Notes under the pieces: model-generated | Told to the model about the DNA's origin: nothing | The model's database searches: none | Seen by the model: only the letters and a program-made list of their open reading frames with translations | Translations under genes and position numbers: made by a program | In this document: piece by piece, positions 34,890-43,711 of the stretch | Numbering within the stretch: the stretch's first letter is position 1 | Layout: each line of letters opens with the position of its first letter | Source: Clostridium sp. | GTDB taxonomy: Bacteria; Bacteroidota; Bacteroidia; Bacteroidales; Muribaculaceae | Assembly (NCBI GenBank): GCA_023666615.1 | Contig: JAMPBQ010000001.1 | Location: 383,612 to 447,611 of the forward strand | DNA length: 64,000 nt | Reading direction: 5' to 3'

Positions 34890-37800
34890 TTACTTCACTA
34901 CAGCCTTGCAGCCCTCGATGATATAGAATCCGCTGCCAAGTCCTGAAATGGTGTTGTGGCCGGCCTCGGCCTTGATTGTGCGAATGACGCGGCCATCGAC
35001 TGAAACTACGTTGATCACGCGCGCTGTTGGCACGGTGACGATAACATCATGCCCGGCCACGCGCACTGTCACGCCGCCGTCGGCGTTGCCGCCGATTATG
35101 TCCATTTCAGATAGATACTGGTTGTTGGCGAAGAGCTCGTAGATTTGATTCTCGTCCAAAGCCTTGCTGTAGATCGCGAAGTCGTCGAAGGCATGCTTGC
35201 CGTAGGCGTCGCTAGCCCATGCTGAGCGGCCGAGGTAGTTGGTGGGGGTTACGCCCATTGCGGCGGGGGCCACCAGCGTGCCTTCAGCGTCTGTGCCCTC
35301 GGTGGAGGATGCCAATTCACCGTTGATGTACAGGCTCATGTTGTCGCCTTCGCTTACGAGAGCGATGTGATTCCATCTCTCGCGGTCGAAAGCCTCATGC
35401 GGGAAGGTATAGTCGAATGTGCCCTCGGCGCAGGTGATTTTGTAGCGCATGCCGGTGTTGGACGCGGGCTGGAACATCATGAATGTGCCGGTGCCATTGT
35501 TGAAGTCAAAGATGCGGGCGTTGTTGCCGATCTTAATCCAAGTGGCGATAGTGAAGTCGCCGTCGAGCTCGCTCACCACTCCTGCAGGCAGCGTGATGTG
35601 CGAGTTGTTCTCGCCAAGCTGCACGCCCATTTCGCTAGTGTTGCGGCCTTCGACAGCCTTGGGCTCGCCAACGAGGGTTGCGTGGTAGCCGCCCCATTCG
35701 TCCTTGACGGTGTTGTTAGCATTGAAGCGGATGAGGAGGTGCTGGCCCTCGCCGGGAGTGGCCTTATAGGCCGCCGACATATCGGCCTTGCCGATTGAAT
35801 TGTAAGGCTGCACCTTATAGTAATAGGTCTTGCCGTTCTCAACAGTGGCGTCAACAAATCGGTTGCCTCCCTCTACATCGCCCACCTCAGCATATTCGCC
35901 CTCTTCGGCGTCTGAGCGGTAGACGCTATAATTCACATCGTACTCAAATTCCCATGTGATGGTGACCTTAGCGTCGCCGCTGGCGGCGAAGATGTCCTCA
36001 GCGGCCGCCGGAGCGGTGAGGTCCTTGGTTTCGCACACTATGGTGGATGAGTTTGCGCTTGCGGCGGTGCTCAGTGTTGATACGCGGTATGTGTAGGATG
36101 TGCCGGCCTCAAGCTCCTCGTCGCGGAAGAGAGTTTCGGTGGTGTTCTCTACAATCACCTCGTATGCGGGCTCGCTGTCGGCGTCCTTGGGGGTAAGGGC
36201 GCGTTCGATCATGTAGCCGCGCGCTCCGCTTACGGCGTTCCATGTCAGCTCGATGATTGAGGTTGAAACAGCCTTTGCTGTTACAGAGGGAGCCGCCGGA
36301 GCGTTGTCGCGGTCGAATACTATTTCATATGAGTAAACAGATTCGTCGCCCTTGTATGAAAGGGCCTTGATGCGATAGGTCTGCTTGTCGTATTGGATCG
36401 GGTCGGTGAATGTGATTGTTACGCCGCGGGTGTTGTCATAATCCTCACCGGCCTTAAATTCCTTTACCACGTGCCAGCTTTCATCCACGTTGTTGTCTTT
36501 GCGCTCAAGGGTATAGCTCTTTCCGGTCTCGCCGTTGTGGTCATACCAGCTGATAACGTAGCTCTTGAAGTCGTCTGAGAAATCCTTTTCTAGCCATGCC
36601 GGCGCAATCTTCCAAGTGTGTACGTATTCGTGGTCTGAGCGGTAGGCCAGGGATGCCTGATGGTCGCGGAATGTCTCGCCTGCGGGGGTGAGCTTGCCGC
36701 CGAGCACCAGCGCGCGTGCGTCCTGCACCCAGTCGTACCAGGCGTGGCGCTCAAGGTAGGGAGCTTCGTCAAGCGCGGGGAGCACGTCCTTTAGCCATGC
36801 CACCTGCTTTGCCGAGTTCTCGGGGGAGTGCGGGCGGTTTACGGTCTTTTCGTTGCCGTTTTCGTCAAGAATCTTGTTGAATTCGGCATCCATTTGCGGG
36901 CCTGACTCTGTTGGCCAAGTCTCATCTGTCCAGTTGGCGCCGTTGTTCCATTCGGTGATCCAGAGAGGACGGTGGCCGAAGCGAGCTGAGTTGGTCTCGA
37001 TAGCGCTCTTCAGGTTGCTGCCATTGCGGTTCTTTTCATACATATGGTACACAACATAATCCACGCGGTAGTTGAGTCTTTCGGCGTATTCCATGAATGT
37101 GTTGAGCCATCCCTTGCCGAAGCTGTCGGGCGTGGGCGAGCCAAGGCGCATGCCTGTGCGGAACATTTCGTGCCATTGGGCGATAGCTTCTTTCTCAGAG
37201 GCGTTCGACTGGTCGGAGTGGTCAGGCTCGTTCAGGCCGCTGCAGTGCGATACATTGGGCTTGCTGGCGATGTCGTTCCATCCGGGCCAACCGAGGTTTT
37301 GGCGGATAGCTGCATACTCAAAATTGGGGTTGGTGCTTTCGCCGCCGATGTTCCAGTCATAGTACCAAGTGATGCCGGTAAGGTTGCGGTCAAGGTTTGC
37401 GCCGCCCTTCTTGCTAACCCACTGCCAGCGGCTTACTTTCACGAATGAAGCGAACTCAAGGCCTTCGGGCAGCTCGTTGACCACGAGGTCGCCGTCATTG
37501 GCGATGTAGCAGCGAGAGAATCCGGTGCCATCGGGGTGGTTGGCAATCACCGCCATGTATCCATAGGCAAGGCGGAATGAGCGGATCTTGTTGTCGAATT
37601 TCTCGCCGAGCTCTTCGCTTGTGCCAAGGTCATTGTCAGAGAGGATGCCGCGGTAGAAGATGTCCTGGAAGCATTCCTTTGATTCGCCTTGGAGGTTGGG
37701 TTCGGTGTAGAGGGTCATAGGCACGATGTCCCAGCCGCCGGGGATGATGAGCGAGCCGTTGGCGTAGATGGCCACGCGGTCATGCTCGGGATTGAGCGCC

Positions 37801-39614
37801 TGGCCGGCAACGGTGATTACGTCCTTATAGTCGTTGAGGATGTCGCTCGGGCGGATGCGCTCCACATAGAGGAGGTTGGCCGAGCCGGCAAGGTCAACTT
37901 TTGATCCGCCGATGAATGGGCGTCCGCCGGTGAGGTGCAGCTTAGCGTCGCCTACAACCTTGGCGTTCGCCAGGGCAAGGGCGGGAAGAGTGGTGCTCTC
38001 TGCGATTGTGAGGTCGGAGAGTTCGCCGGTGGCGCCTTCCTCAAGATAGCGGGCGTAGATGGTTGCGTCCTCCGTAAGGGGAGCGTTGAAGTTGAAGCCC
38101 GTCTTGAATTCGGGGTCGGTGTACCAGCCGATGAAGTCGTAGCCCTCCTTCTCGGTAGCTGTGGGGGCTGTGGCCGTGTAGCTTTCGCCGTCGGAGAAGT
38201 ACTGGCGCGCCAGCACTGTTTCGCCGTCCATGAAAGTGACGCGGTGGGCTGTCTTGTCCTCAACGAGGCTGTAGTTCCAAGTGATGGCGCGGTCAGTCTC
38301 CGAAGACTGCTTCACTTGCCAAAGCACATACACTTCGTCCATGTCCTCAGGCAATTCGAAGTATGCTTTTGCAGTGGCAACGCGGTCCCATTGAGCGCTT
38401 ACAGACGTAGCGCCGAATTCCTGGCCTTTGCCATCACGCTGAGAATTGATTGAGAAATACTGAGTGTAGGGATGATTCATATATGCCGCATCGGCGGTCA
38501 TAAGGTAAATCTTGCCTTGCTTAAGTTTGTTCACCGGATATGAGAAGATTGCCTGGCTGTGGGGGGCGAGAAGAACGCGAGTGTCTACGCCTCCAACCTT
38601 TATGTCATCACGATAGCCAAACGCATAAGTTACGCCGGTGAATGCAGTGGCCCATTCCACCTCGGGAGTTGCCTGCCAGCCGAACATGTCGGGGCGGTCG
38701 CTGCTTACGCCGCGGCCATTGCCGTCCCAGCCTTCCATAAAGTTGCCTGATTGCCCCTTTTCACCCCACTTCGCGTAAAGGGTGGTGGATTCAGTTATGG
38801 CCAAAGGATATTCCACGGGCTGGGTATAAGCCTCGTCAAGGTACCAGCCTTCGAGGTTATAGCCTGCGCGAGTGGCCGAGGGCGCGCCGCTGATGGTGAA
38901 GGTCTCGCCTTCCACGAAAACGGAGGTTGCGGGGCCTTCAGCGTCTTCGCCTACTTCATAGGTCACATATGCGGCATTGCCGATCTCAACGAGCTTGACT
39001 CCGTCAACCAGGCCGCCGCGGCCCCAATTGCTGGTTTCGGTTGAATAAAGGAAATAGCATTGCTCTGCAGGCTCCGTCACGGCAAAGCGTATCTTATGGT
39101 TGCCGAGAGTCAGCACTTTATTGTTGAAGTTGGATTGGCTGACAGTATGCGTTCCATAGGGGTTTTCTGCTTTGAGGTTGTCAGCCAGCCAAAATGTAAA
39201 TGTGACAGTGGCTTCGCCGCCGTTTCTGCGGTAAAGGTCGCCCTGCAGCTCATAAATTTTGCCTGCCTCGGGATTGACGGGGAAGGCATATTTCGTGCCC
39301 GTATTTTTTACGTAGAGCACAGTGGAGTTGTCGTGGGTGCCGCCATTGCCCTTAAGGCCCATGCCGGTGCGGAAATATGTGCCGGCGTCATCCATGCCAT
39401 TGTTGGCGGTGAAGTCTGACTCTGAGCAGCCGTCGAAACGCCAACCAACTTGGTAAGGCGTTACTTTCGTGCCGCTCTCAGAAGGATTAGATGGAATGGC
39501 TCCCTCGAGAAGGTCAGTTTGCGCGGAGGCAAGGGATGGAATGACCAGGGCCGCAGCCAATGCCGCAGCCTTCATCCAACGATGCGCTCCCGCTTTCGTT
39601 GTAGAAATTCTCAT
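34890..39614 (-). CDS. Large secreted multidomain glycoside hydrolase (GH128-like) with T9SS-type C-terminal domain
   Basis: This 1574-residue protein has a signal peptide (~1-31). A carbohydrate-binding-like region (~35-210), two InlB-type beta-repeats (~215-284, ~456-525), and a beta/gamma-crystallin-like segment (~630-725, MTLYTEPNLQGES) follow. The catalytic domain spans ~726-985 and resembles Asl1/GH128 cores. GLNEPD (Glu796) and LWITEWN (Glu888) are the likely acid/base and nucleophile. Then come three fibronectin III-like domains (~1005-1287), a LamG-like domain (~1290-1500) and a C-terminal ~60 residues (VSVDGRVIRTI...GFYII) like a type A type IX secretion sorting domain. It is probably exported and attached at the surface. 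GH128 enzymes cut beta-1,3-glucan; that substrate is inferred. Confidence 0.82.
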   Translation of the reverse strand: MRISTTKAGAHRWMKAAALAAALVIPSLASAQTDLLEGAIPSNPSESGTKVTPYQVGWRFDGCSESDFTANNGMDDAGTYFRTGMGLKGNGGTHDNSTVLYVKNTGTKYAFPVNPEAGKIYELQGDLYRRNGGEATVTFTFWLADNLKAENPYGTHTVSQSNFNNKVLTLGNHKIRFAVTEPAEQCYFLYSTETSNWGRGGLVDGVKLVEIGNAAYVTYEVGEDAEGPATSVFVEGETFTISGAPSATRAGYNLEGWYLDEAYTQPVEYPLAITESTTLYAKWGEKGQSGNFMEGWDGNGRGVSSDRPDMFGWQATPEVEWATAFTGVTYAFGYRDDIKVGGVDTRVLLAPHSQAIFSYPVNKLKQGKIYLMTADAAYMNHPYTQYFSINSQRDGKGQEFGATSVSAQWDRVATAKAYFELPEDMDEVYVLWQVKQSSETDRAITWNYSLVEDKTAHRVTFMDGETVLARQYFSDGESYTATAPTATEKEGYDFIGWYTDPEFKTGFNFNAPLTEDATIYARYLEEGATGELSDLTIAESTTLPALALANAKVVGDAKLHLTGGRPFIGGSKVDLAGSANLLYVERIRPSDILNDYKDVITVAGQALNPEHDRVAIYANGSLIIPGGWDIVPMTLYTEPNLQGESKECFQDIFYRGILSDNDLGTSEELGEKFDNKIRSFRLAYGYMAVIANHPDGTGFSRCYIANDGDLVVNELPEGLEFASFVKVSRWQWVSKKGGANLDRNLTGITWYYDWNIGGESTNPNFEYAAIRQNLGWPGWNDIASKPNVSHCSGLNEPDHSDQSNASEKEAIAQWHEMFRTGMRLGSPTPDSFGKGWLNTFMEYAERLNYRVDYVVYHMYEKNRNGSNLKSAIETNSARFGHRPLWITEWNNGANWTDETWPTESGPQMDAEFNKILDENGNEKTVNRPHSPENSAKQVAWLKDVLPALDEAPYLERHAWYDWVQDARALVLGGKLTPAGETFRDHQASLAYRSDHEYVHTWKIAPAWLEKDFSDDFKSYVISWYDHNGETGKSYTLERKDNNVDESWHVVKEFKAGEDYDNTRGVTITFTDPIQYDKQTYRIKALSYKGDESVYSYEIVFDRDNAPAAPSVTAKAVSTSIIELTWNAVSGARGYMIERALTPKDADSEPAYEVIVENTTETLFRDEELEAGTSYTYRVSTLSTAASANSSTIVCETKDLTAPAAAEDIFAASGDAKVTITWEFEYDVNYSVYRSDAEEGEYAEVGDVEGGNRFVDATVENGKTYYYKVQPYNSIGKADMSAAYKATPGEGQHLLIRFNANNTVKDEWGGYHATLVGEPKAVEGRNTSEMGVQLGENNSHITLPAGVVSELDGDFTIATWIKIGNNARIFDFNNGTGTFMMFQPASNTGMRYKITCAEGTFDYTFPHEAFDRERWNHIALVSEGDNMSLYINGELASSTEGTDAEGTLVAPAAMGVTPTNYLGRSAWASDAYGKHAFDDFAIYSKALDENQIYELFANNQYLSEMDIIGGNADGGVTVRVAGHDVIVTVPTARVINVVSVDGRVIRTIKAEAGHNTISGLGSGFYIIEGCKAVVK

Positions 39615-39822
39615 AAATTGATAATGTTGATAAATTATGGATTAGTTTAGGGTATGGTAGTCGAAACAGTCGGAAGCCTCTTGCTCCCGCGTCATAGGAA
39701 ACAACGTAGTTATAATCATCAATATTCAAGCCGCGAATCTCAAAGTATTAGGCAGAGTGGCTTGAATGGATATTTTGTGCTGAAGGCAAAGATTTAGGTC
39801 GCGTATGGTATTGATAAGGGGA

Positions 39823-39872
39823 AATTCAGCCTTATGATTTCCGCTGTGCCGGCGGAAGCCATGAGGCTGAAT
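39823..39872 (-). terminator. Hairpin terminator of the OmpH-like operon
   Basis: AATTCAGCCT and AGGCTGAATT bracket an inner TTTCCGC/GGCGGAA stem. The hairpin begins 4 bp after the OmpH-like stop codon on the minus strand. It has no long U-run. Confidence 0.7.
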
Positions 39873-39875
39873 TGT

Positions 39876-40508
39876 TTATTTTTTTGCCGCAACGTTGGCC
39901 TTTGAGCCGTAGCGCGCGTTGAGGCCATTCAAGATTTCATTGGTGATGTCCAGTTTGGGATTCATATAGAGGGCTGAACCCATGCCAACCACCGGGTTGT
40001 AATACAGAATGGCATCGTATTTCTTATCCTTATTATAATCGGCGATGAAATTGCGGATAGAATCGTTCACCACATTTGTAAGGCTTGCCGCGCGGTTGCG
40101 TGTTTGCAATTCAATCTGCTGCACCTTTTGCGAGAGGGAATTGCCCAAGTTCTGGAAATCCTGCACGTCCTTCTCGTAGCTCTGCTGCGTGAGATAACTG
40201 TTCTGCTGCACGTTCTGCTCTATCTTTGAGCGCATGCTGTTGATTTGATTCTCATATTGTGAGGTCTGCTTTTGGGCGGCGAGGAGGTCGGCGTTGATGG
40301 CCGAATCCACCTGCTGCGCTAGGCGATAATGCGCGTAAATTGAGTCGAGAGAGACGTATCTGATATTGATTGACGTCTCATAAGCATCGCCAAGCTTGGC
40401 GCCGCCCACGGCGGTTGAGTCTGCTCCGGACTTGTCGGCTGAGCCGCTGCCGCAGCTTACGGCTGCGAATGCGAGCAAAGCAAGCAAGATGTAGGTAAGC
40501 TTTTTCAT
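39876..40508 (-). CDS. OmpH/Skp-like periplasmic lipoprotein
   Basis: This 210-residue protein has a lipobox AVSC (Cys19), then a short Gly/Ser/Asp linker. Residues ~50-180 are largely alpha-helical (VDSAINADLLAAQKQTSQYENQINSM, in pieces), ending with ILYYNPVVGMGSALYMNPKLDIT. This is the OmpH/Skp layout, a trimeric chaperone that carries outer-membrane proteins through the periplasm. Lipidation is unusual for Skp but common in Bacteroidetes relatives. It lies 25 bp after the stop of the small membrane protein gene and probably shares its promoter. Confidence 0.88.
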   Translation of the reverse strand: MKKLTYILLALLAFAAVSCGSGSADKSGADSTAVGGAKLGDAYETSINIRYVSLDSIYAHYRLAQQVDSAINADLLAAQKQTSQYENQINSMRSKIEQNVQQNSYLTQQSYEKDVQDFQNLGNSLSQKVQQIELQTRNRAASLTNVVNDSIRNFIADYNKDKKYDAILYYNPVVGMGSALYMNPKLDITNEILNGLNARYGSKANVAAKK

Positions 40509-40533
40509 TTAGAAATGTTTTGTGTTTTGATTG

Positions 40534-40689
40534 TTATTGTTTCGTTTTTCGTTGGCCGGCAACGCCATTTCGGGGATGATGGGCGTGATGTCCCATCGGA
40601 AACTTTGCTCCTTTCACAAATAACACCTTTACGCCCAGCATAACCACCGCCAGGCCCAAAAGGACTATTGATAAAAGCACAGCCTTCAT
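40534..40689 (-). CDS. Small conserved single-pass membrane protein, 51 residues
   Basis: The chosen ATG at 40689 gives MKAVLLSIVLLGLAVVMLGVK followed by VLFVKGAKFPMGHHAHH, one membrane helix and then a basic, His-rich tail. I recall similar 50-70 residue proteins (LGVKVxFVKGGKFP) as widespread in Bacteroidales, without known function. The longer frame reads through its own promoter, so it is rejected. The -7 box lies at 40714-40721. It starts a two-gene unit with the OmpH-like lipoprotein. Confidence 0.7.
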   Translation of the reverse strand: MKAVLLSIVLLGLAVVMLGVKVLFVKGAKFPMGHHAHHPRNGVAGQRKTKQ

Positions 40690-40713
40690 TGCTCGTTGCC
40701 GATTTTGTGTGCA

Positions 40714-40721
40714 AATATATA
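40714..40721 (-). promoter_or_regulatory. -7 promoter box of the small membrane protein gene
   Basis: The minus strand reads TATATTTG, matching TAnnTTTG, 24 bp before the start. No clear TTTG is seen upstream. Confidence 0.5.
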
Positions 40722-40891
40722 AAACCTTGGCTAAATAACAGCTTTTTTTCTCCATAATTTATCGGCTAAATGGCTGCCGAATACCTGATTTTTGCATTAT
40801 TTTTCTTTAATGCAGATTTATTCACAAACGGACCCTTGCATTTTTGCGAATCTTTGCGGCCCAGCGCGGTGGCAATGCTGCGGCTTTTCAT

Positions 40892-40899
40892 TAACTTTG
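40892..40899 (+). promoter_or_regulatory. -7 promoter box of the C69 dipeptidase gene
   Basis: TAACTTTG matches TAnnTTTG, 29 bp before the start codon. It would drive the C69 and DUF4369 genes together. No clear -33 box is seen. Confidence 0.6.
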
Positions 40900-40928
40900 C
40901 TGTTTAAACAACAGTCACATTTAAGCAA

Positions 40929-42554
40929 ATGAAAAAAGCTGCATTATCACTGCTGTTCGCCTGCGCGGCGACCGCAGCCATGGCTTGCACAAGCCTGATA
41001 GCCACGCCGGGCGCTTCGGCCGACGCCTCGGCAATGGTGACATACGCCGCCGACAGCCATACGCTGTACGGCGACTTGGCCTATGCGCCCGCCGCCTCCC
41101 ATGCCCCGGGTGAAATGAGAAAGGTGTATGAATGGGACACCAACAAATTCCTCGGCGAGATTCCTCAGCCATCCGCCACTTACGCCGTGATGGGCAATAT
41201 GAACGAGCATGGCGTCACTGTGGTGGAGAGCACATGGGGCGGCCGCGAAGAGCTGGCTGGATCGGGCATGATAGACTACGGTTCGCTAATCTACATAGCC
41301 CTTGAGCGCTCAAAGACCGCCCGTGAGGCGCTAAAAACGATGACCGATCTCGTGGCTGAATATGGATACGCCTCCGAGGGCGAATCCTTCTCCATCGCCG
41401 ACGCCAATGAGGTGTGGATTATGGAAATGATTGGCAAAGGCAAGGATGACAAGGGCGCCGTGTGGGTGGCCAGGCGCGTGCCGGACGGATACATCAGTGG
41501 CCACGCCAACCATGCGCGCATTCACCAATTCCCCCTTGACGACCCCGAGACCCTTTATTCGCCTGACGTGATTGAATTTGCGCGCAAGAAGGGGTATTTC
41601 AGCGGCAAGGATAAAGATTTTGACTTTTCAAGGGCATATGCCGTCTACGACATGGGCGCCCTGCGCGGCTGCGACGGACGAGTGTGGAGCTATTACAACC
41701 GCTTTGCCGACGGCATGGACAAGTACCTCCCTTGGATCACTGAGGGCAAGGGCGAGCCCCTCCCCCTTTGGGTGAAGCCGAACAAGAGCCTGGTGAGCGC
41801 CAATGACCTCAAATGGATGATGCGCGACCATTTTGAGGGAACGCCGCTGGACATGACGCAGGACATTGGCGCCGGGGCCTACGCGGTGCCTTACCGCTGG
41901 CGCCCGCTCACTTTCAAGGTCGACGGAAAGGAGTACACGCATGAGCGAGCCATCGCCACACAGCAGACCGGCTTCTCTCTCGTTTCATCGATGAACGCCT
42001 CTCGCCCGCAGGCCATGAAGGGCATTATGTGGTACGGCGTGGACGACGCAAACACATGCGTGTACGTGCCAATATTCAACTCCGCCACGCATGCTCCGCG
42101 CCAGCTGGCGCGCGGCAATGGCGACTTGCTTAATCTTTCTTGGGATGCTATGTTCTGGGTGAACAATTACGTGGCAAACCAGGCCTACAACCGATATTCG
42201 CAGATGATTCCCGACATCCGCAAAGTGCAGCAGCCTCTTGAGGAGTTGGCCGAAGCCACCGTGGCATCGTCGCAGGCCGCCGTGGCCGGCCTTGAGTATC
42301 CGCAAGCACAGGCCTTGCTGCAGGGCATTTCCGACAATCTTACGGCGCAGGCCACCACGGCCTACAAAAACCTCGGCGATTACCTGTTTGTGAAATATCT
42401 TGACGGCAACCGCAAGAAGGAGGTGGACGGGAAATTCGCCCTGACTCCTGAAGGCGTGCCGGAATATCCCGACTTTCCCGGCTACGATGAACGTTACTAT
42501 CGCTCTATCGCCAATGAACAGGGCGATCGCCTGGAAGTGAAAGAAATTAAATGA
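40929..42554 (+). CDS. C69-family dipeptidase
   Basis: This 541-residue protein has a signal peptide cleaved before Cys20 (MA|CTS), exposing an N-terminal nucleophile cysteine as in Lactobacillus PepDA and other Ntn hydrolases of family C69. Family segments include YGDLAYAPA, MGNMNEHGV, ESTWGGREEL, YGSLIYIALERSKTAREA and AWTVKP-like core pieces such as DANEVWIMEM. The enzyme should hydrolyse dipeptides in the periplasm. The same Cys could be read as a lipobox Cys, but family logic favours a free N-terminus. The DUF4369 gene follows 6 bp later. Confidence 0.93.
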   Translation: MKKAALSLLFACAATAAMACTSLIATPGASADASAMVTYAADSHTLYGDLAYAPAASHAPGEMRKVYEWDTNKFLGEIPQPSATYAVMGNMNEHGVTVVESTWGGREELAGSGMIDYGSLIYIALERSKTAREALKTMTDLVAEYGYASEGESFSIADANEVWIMEMIGKGKDDKGAVWVARRVPDGYISGHANHARIHQFPLDDPETLYSPDVIEFARKKGYFSGKDKDFDFSRAYAVYDMGALRGCDGRVWSYYNRFADGMDKYLPWITEGKGEPLPLWVKPNKSLVSANDLKWMMRDHFEGTPLDMTQDIGAGAYAVPYRWRPLTFKVDGKEYTHERAIATQQTGFSLVSSMNASRPQAMKGIMWYGVDDANTCVYVPIFNSATHAPRQLARGNGDLLNLSWDAMFWVNNYVANQAYNRYSQMIPDIRKVQQPLEELAEATVASSQAAVAGLEYPQAQALLQGISDNLTAQATTAYKNLGDYLFVKYLDGNRKKEVDGKFALTPEGVPEYPDFPGYDERYYRSIANEQGDRLEVKEIK

Positions 42555-42560
42555 TATAAT

Positions 42561-43580
42561 ATGTCATTAACAAAAAATCTATTGCGGGGGGCCTGCGCCG
42601 GCGTGGCGGCATGCCTTATGGCAGCCTGCGGCGGTAGCGACAAGTTCACCATTTCAGGGGAAATTGTCGGCGCTCCCTCGATGAACCTCTACATGAAATA
42701 TTACGGCAATGTGTCCACCGTCTCTTCTGTGACGGTGGCCAATGCCGGAAAATTCGAGTTTGTCGGCCACAGCCCTAAGCCCACGATTGTGGAGATAATG
42801 GACAATGAGTCCAATACGCTTGGATGCCTTTACATGGCGAATGGCGACAAGGCCAAAATCATGATAGACCGCGGCAATCCGTTCCTTATGCGGCTGCAGA
42901 GCGGGTCGCAAGCCAACGCCGATTTTGCCGCGTTCGCGAATGAAAACGCCAAGGCATTGGTCGGCAATGACCGCGGTAGGGCCAATGGGTTGATTGAGGC
43001 CTTCATTTCAGAAAATCCCCAATCCATTGCCGGCGCGATGCTTATGGCCACCGCTTATGACACTCGCCTGAATCCCACCCGCGCTGATTCAATTATGCGT
43101 CTTGTAGCCGAGCGCACCGGCGCAGGCTCCATACTCGACGGCTACCTTTCAACAGTGAGCGCATTTGCCATCCCCGCTGAATTGTCGGTTATAGACACTC
43201 TGCGCTATCGCCCTCGATGGAAGGACACTACTCTGTATTTCACCCCCGCGGGCAAGCAGCCCACCCTTATAGCCTTCACCACCGAGCGTGAATCGAGGCG
43301 TGATTCAATCGTCCCGGCATTGCGTCGCCTCGACAAGGAAGGCAAGGCAAGGGTGCTCGACTTCATGCTATGCCGCGACACCATCTCGTGGCGGTCGGCC
43401 GTGCGCTGGGATTCCGCCACATGGCAGCAGGCTTGGGCCCCGGGGGGAGTATATGCGAGGGATGTTGATAGGCTCGCCATCCCTGCGCTCCCATATTATA
43501 TTGTGGCTGACACCGCAGGCCGCCAAATTTACAGGGGCGCAAGCATTTCTGCGGCAGTGGATGCGGCTTCAGGCATGTAA
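42561..43580 (+). CDS. DUF4369 domain lipoprotein
   Basis: This 339-residue protein has a lipobox MAAC (Cys23). Residues ~28-130 match DUF4369: FTISGEIVGAPSMNLYMKYY, VTVANAGKFEFVG and LGCLYMANGDKAKIMID. In many relatives a thioredoxin-like domain follows and acts in periplasmic redox. Here the C-terminal ~200 residues show only a helical linker and a Trx-like outline without a CxxC, so a redox role is doubtful. It follows the C69 dipeptidase by 6 bp and is probably co-transcribed. Confidence 0.8.
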   Translation: MSLTKNLLRGACAGVAACLMAACGGSDKFTISGEIVGAPSMNLYMKYYGNVSTVSSVTVANAGKFEFVGHSPKPTIVEIMDNESNTLGCLYMANGDKAKIMIDRGNPFLMRLQSGSQANADFAAFANENAKALVGNDRGRANGLIEAFISENPQSIAGAMLMATAYDTRLNPTRADSIMRLVAERTGAGSILDGYLSTVSAFAIPAELSVIDTLRYRPRWKDTTLYFTPAGKQPTLIAFTTERESRRDSIVPALRRLDKEGKARVLDFMLCRDTISWRSAVRWDSATWQQAWAPGGVYARDVDRLAIPALPYYIVADTAGRQIYRGASISAAVDAASGM

Positions 43581-43624
43581 TTTCGGCAAAAAAATTAATC
43601 TTCTTGCTTCAATTTTTATTCGGA

Positions 43625-43658
43625 TTTGTTATAATCCAAATAAAAAACCGTATCTTTG
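43625..43658 (+). promoter_or_regulatory. Promoter of the GH3-phosphatase operon
   Basis: TTTG (43625-43628), a 22-bp spacer and TATCTTTG (43651-43658) resemble the Bacteroidetes boxes. The start codon lies 53 bp downstream. Confidence 0.6.
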
Positions 43659-43711
43659 CGTAAATAAAGAAGAAACGTTCTTTTTAGGGAAATTATCTCA
43701 TTCGCCAGTAT

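Noticed and set aside
42561-43580. Active thiol-disulfide oxidoreductase assignment for the DUF4369 protein
   Set aside because: Many DUF4369 proteins carry a TlpA-like domain, but no CxxC is visible here.
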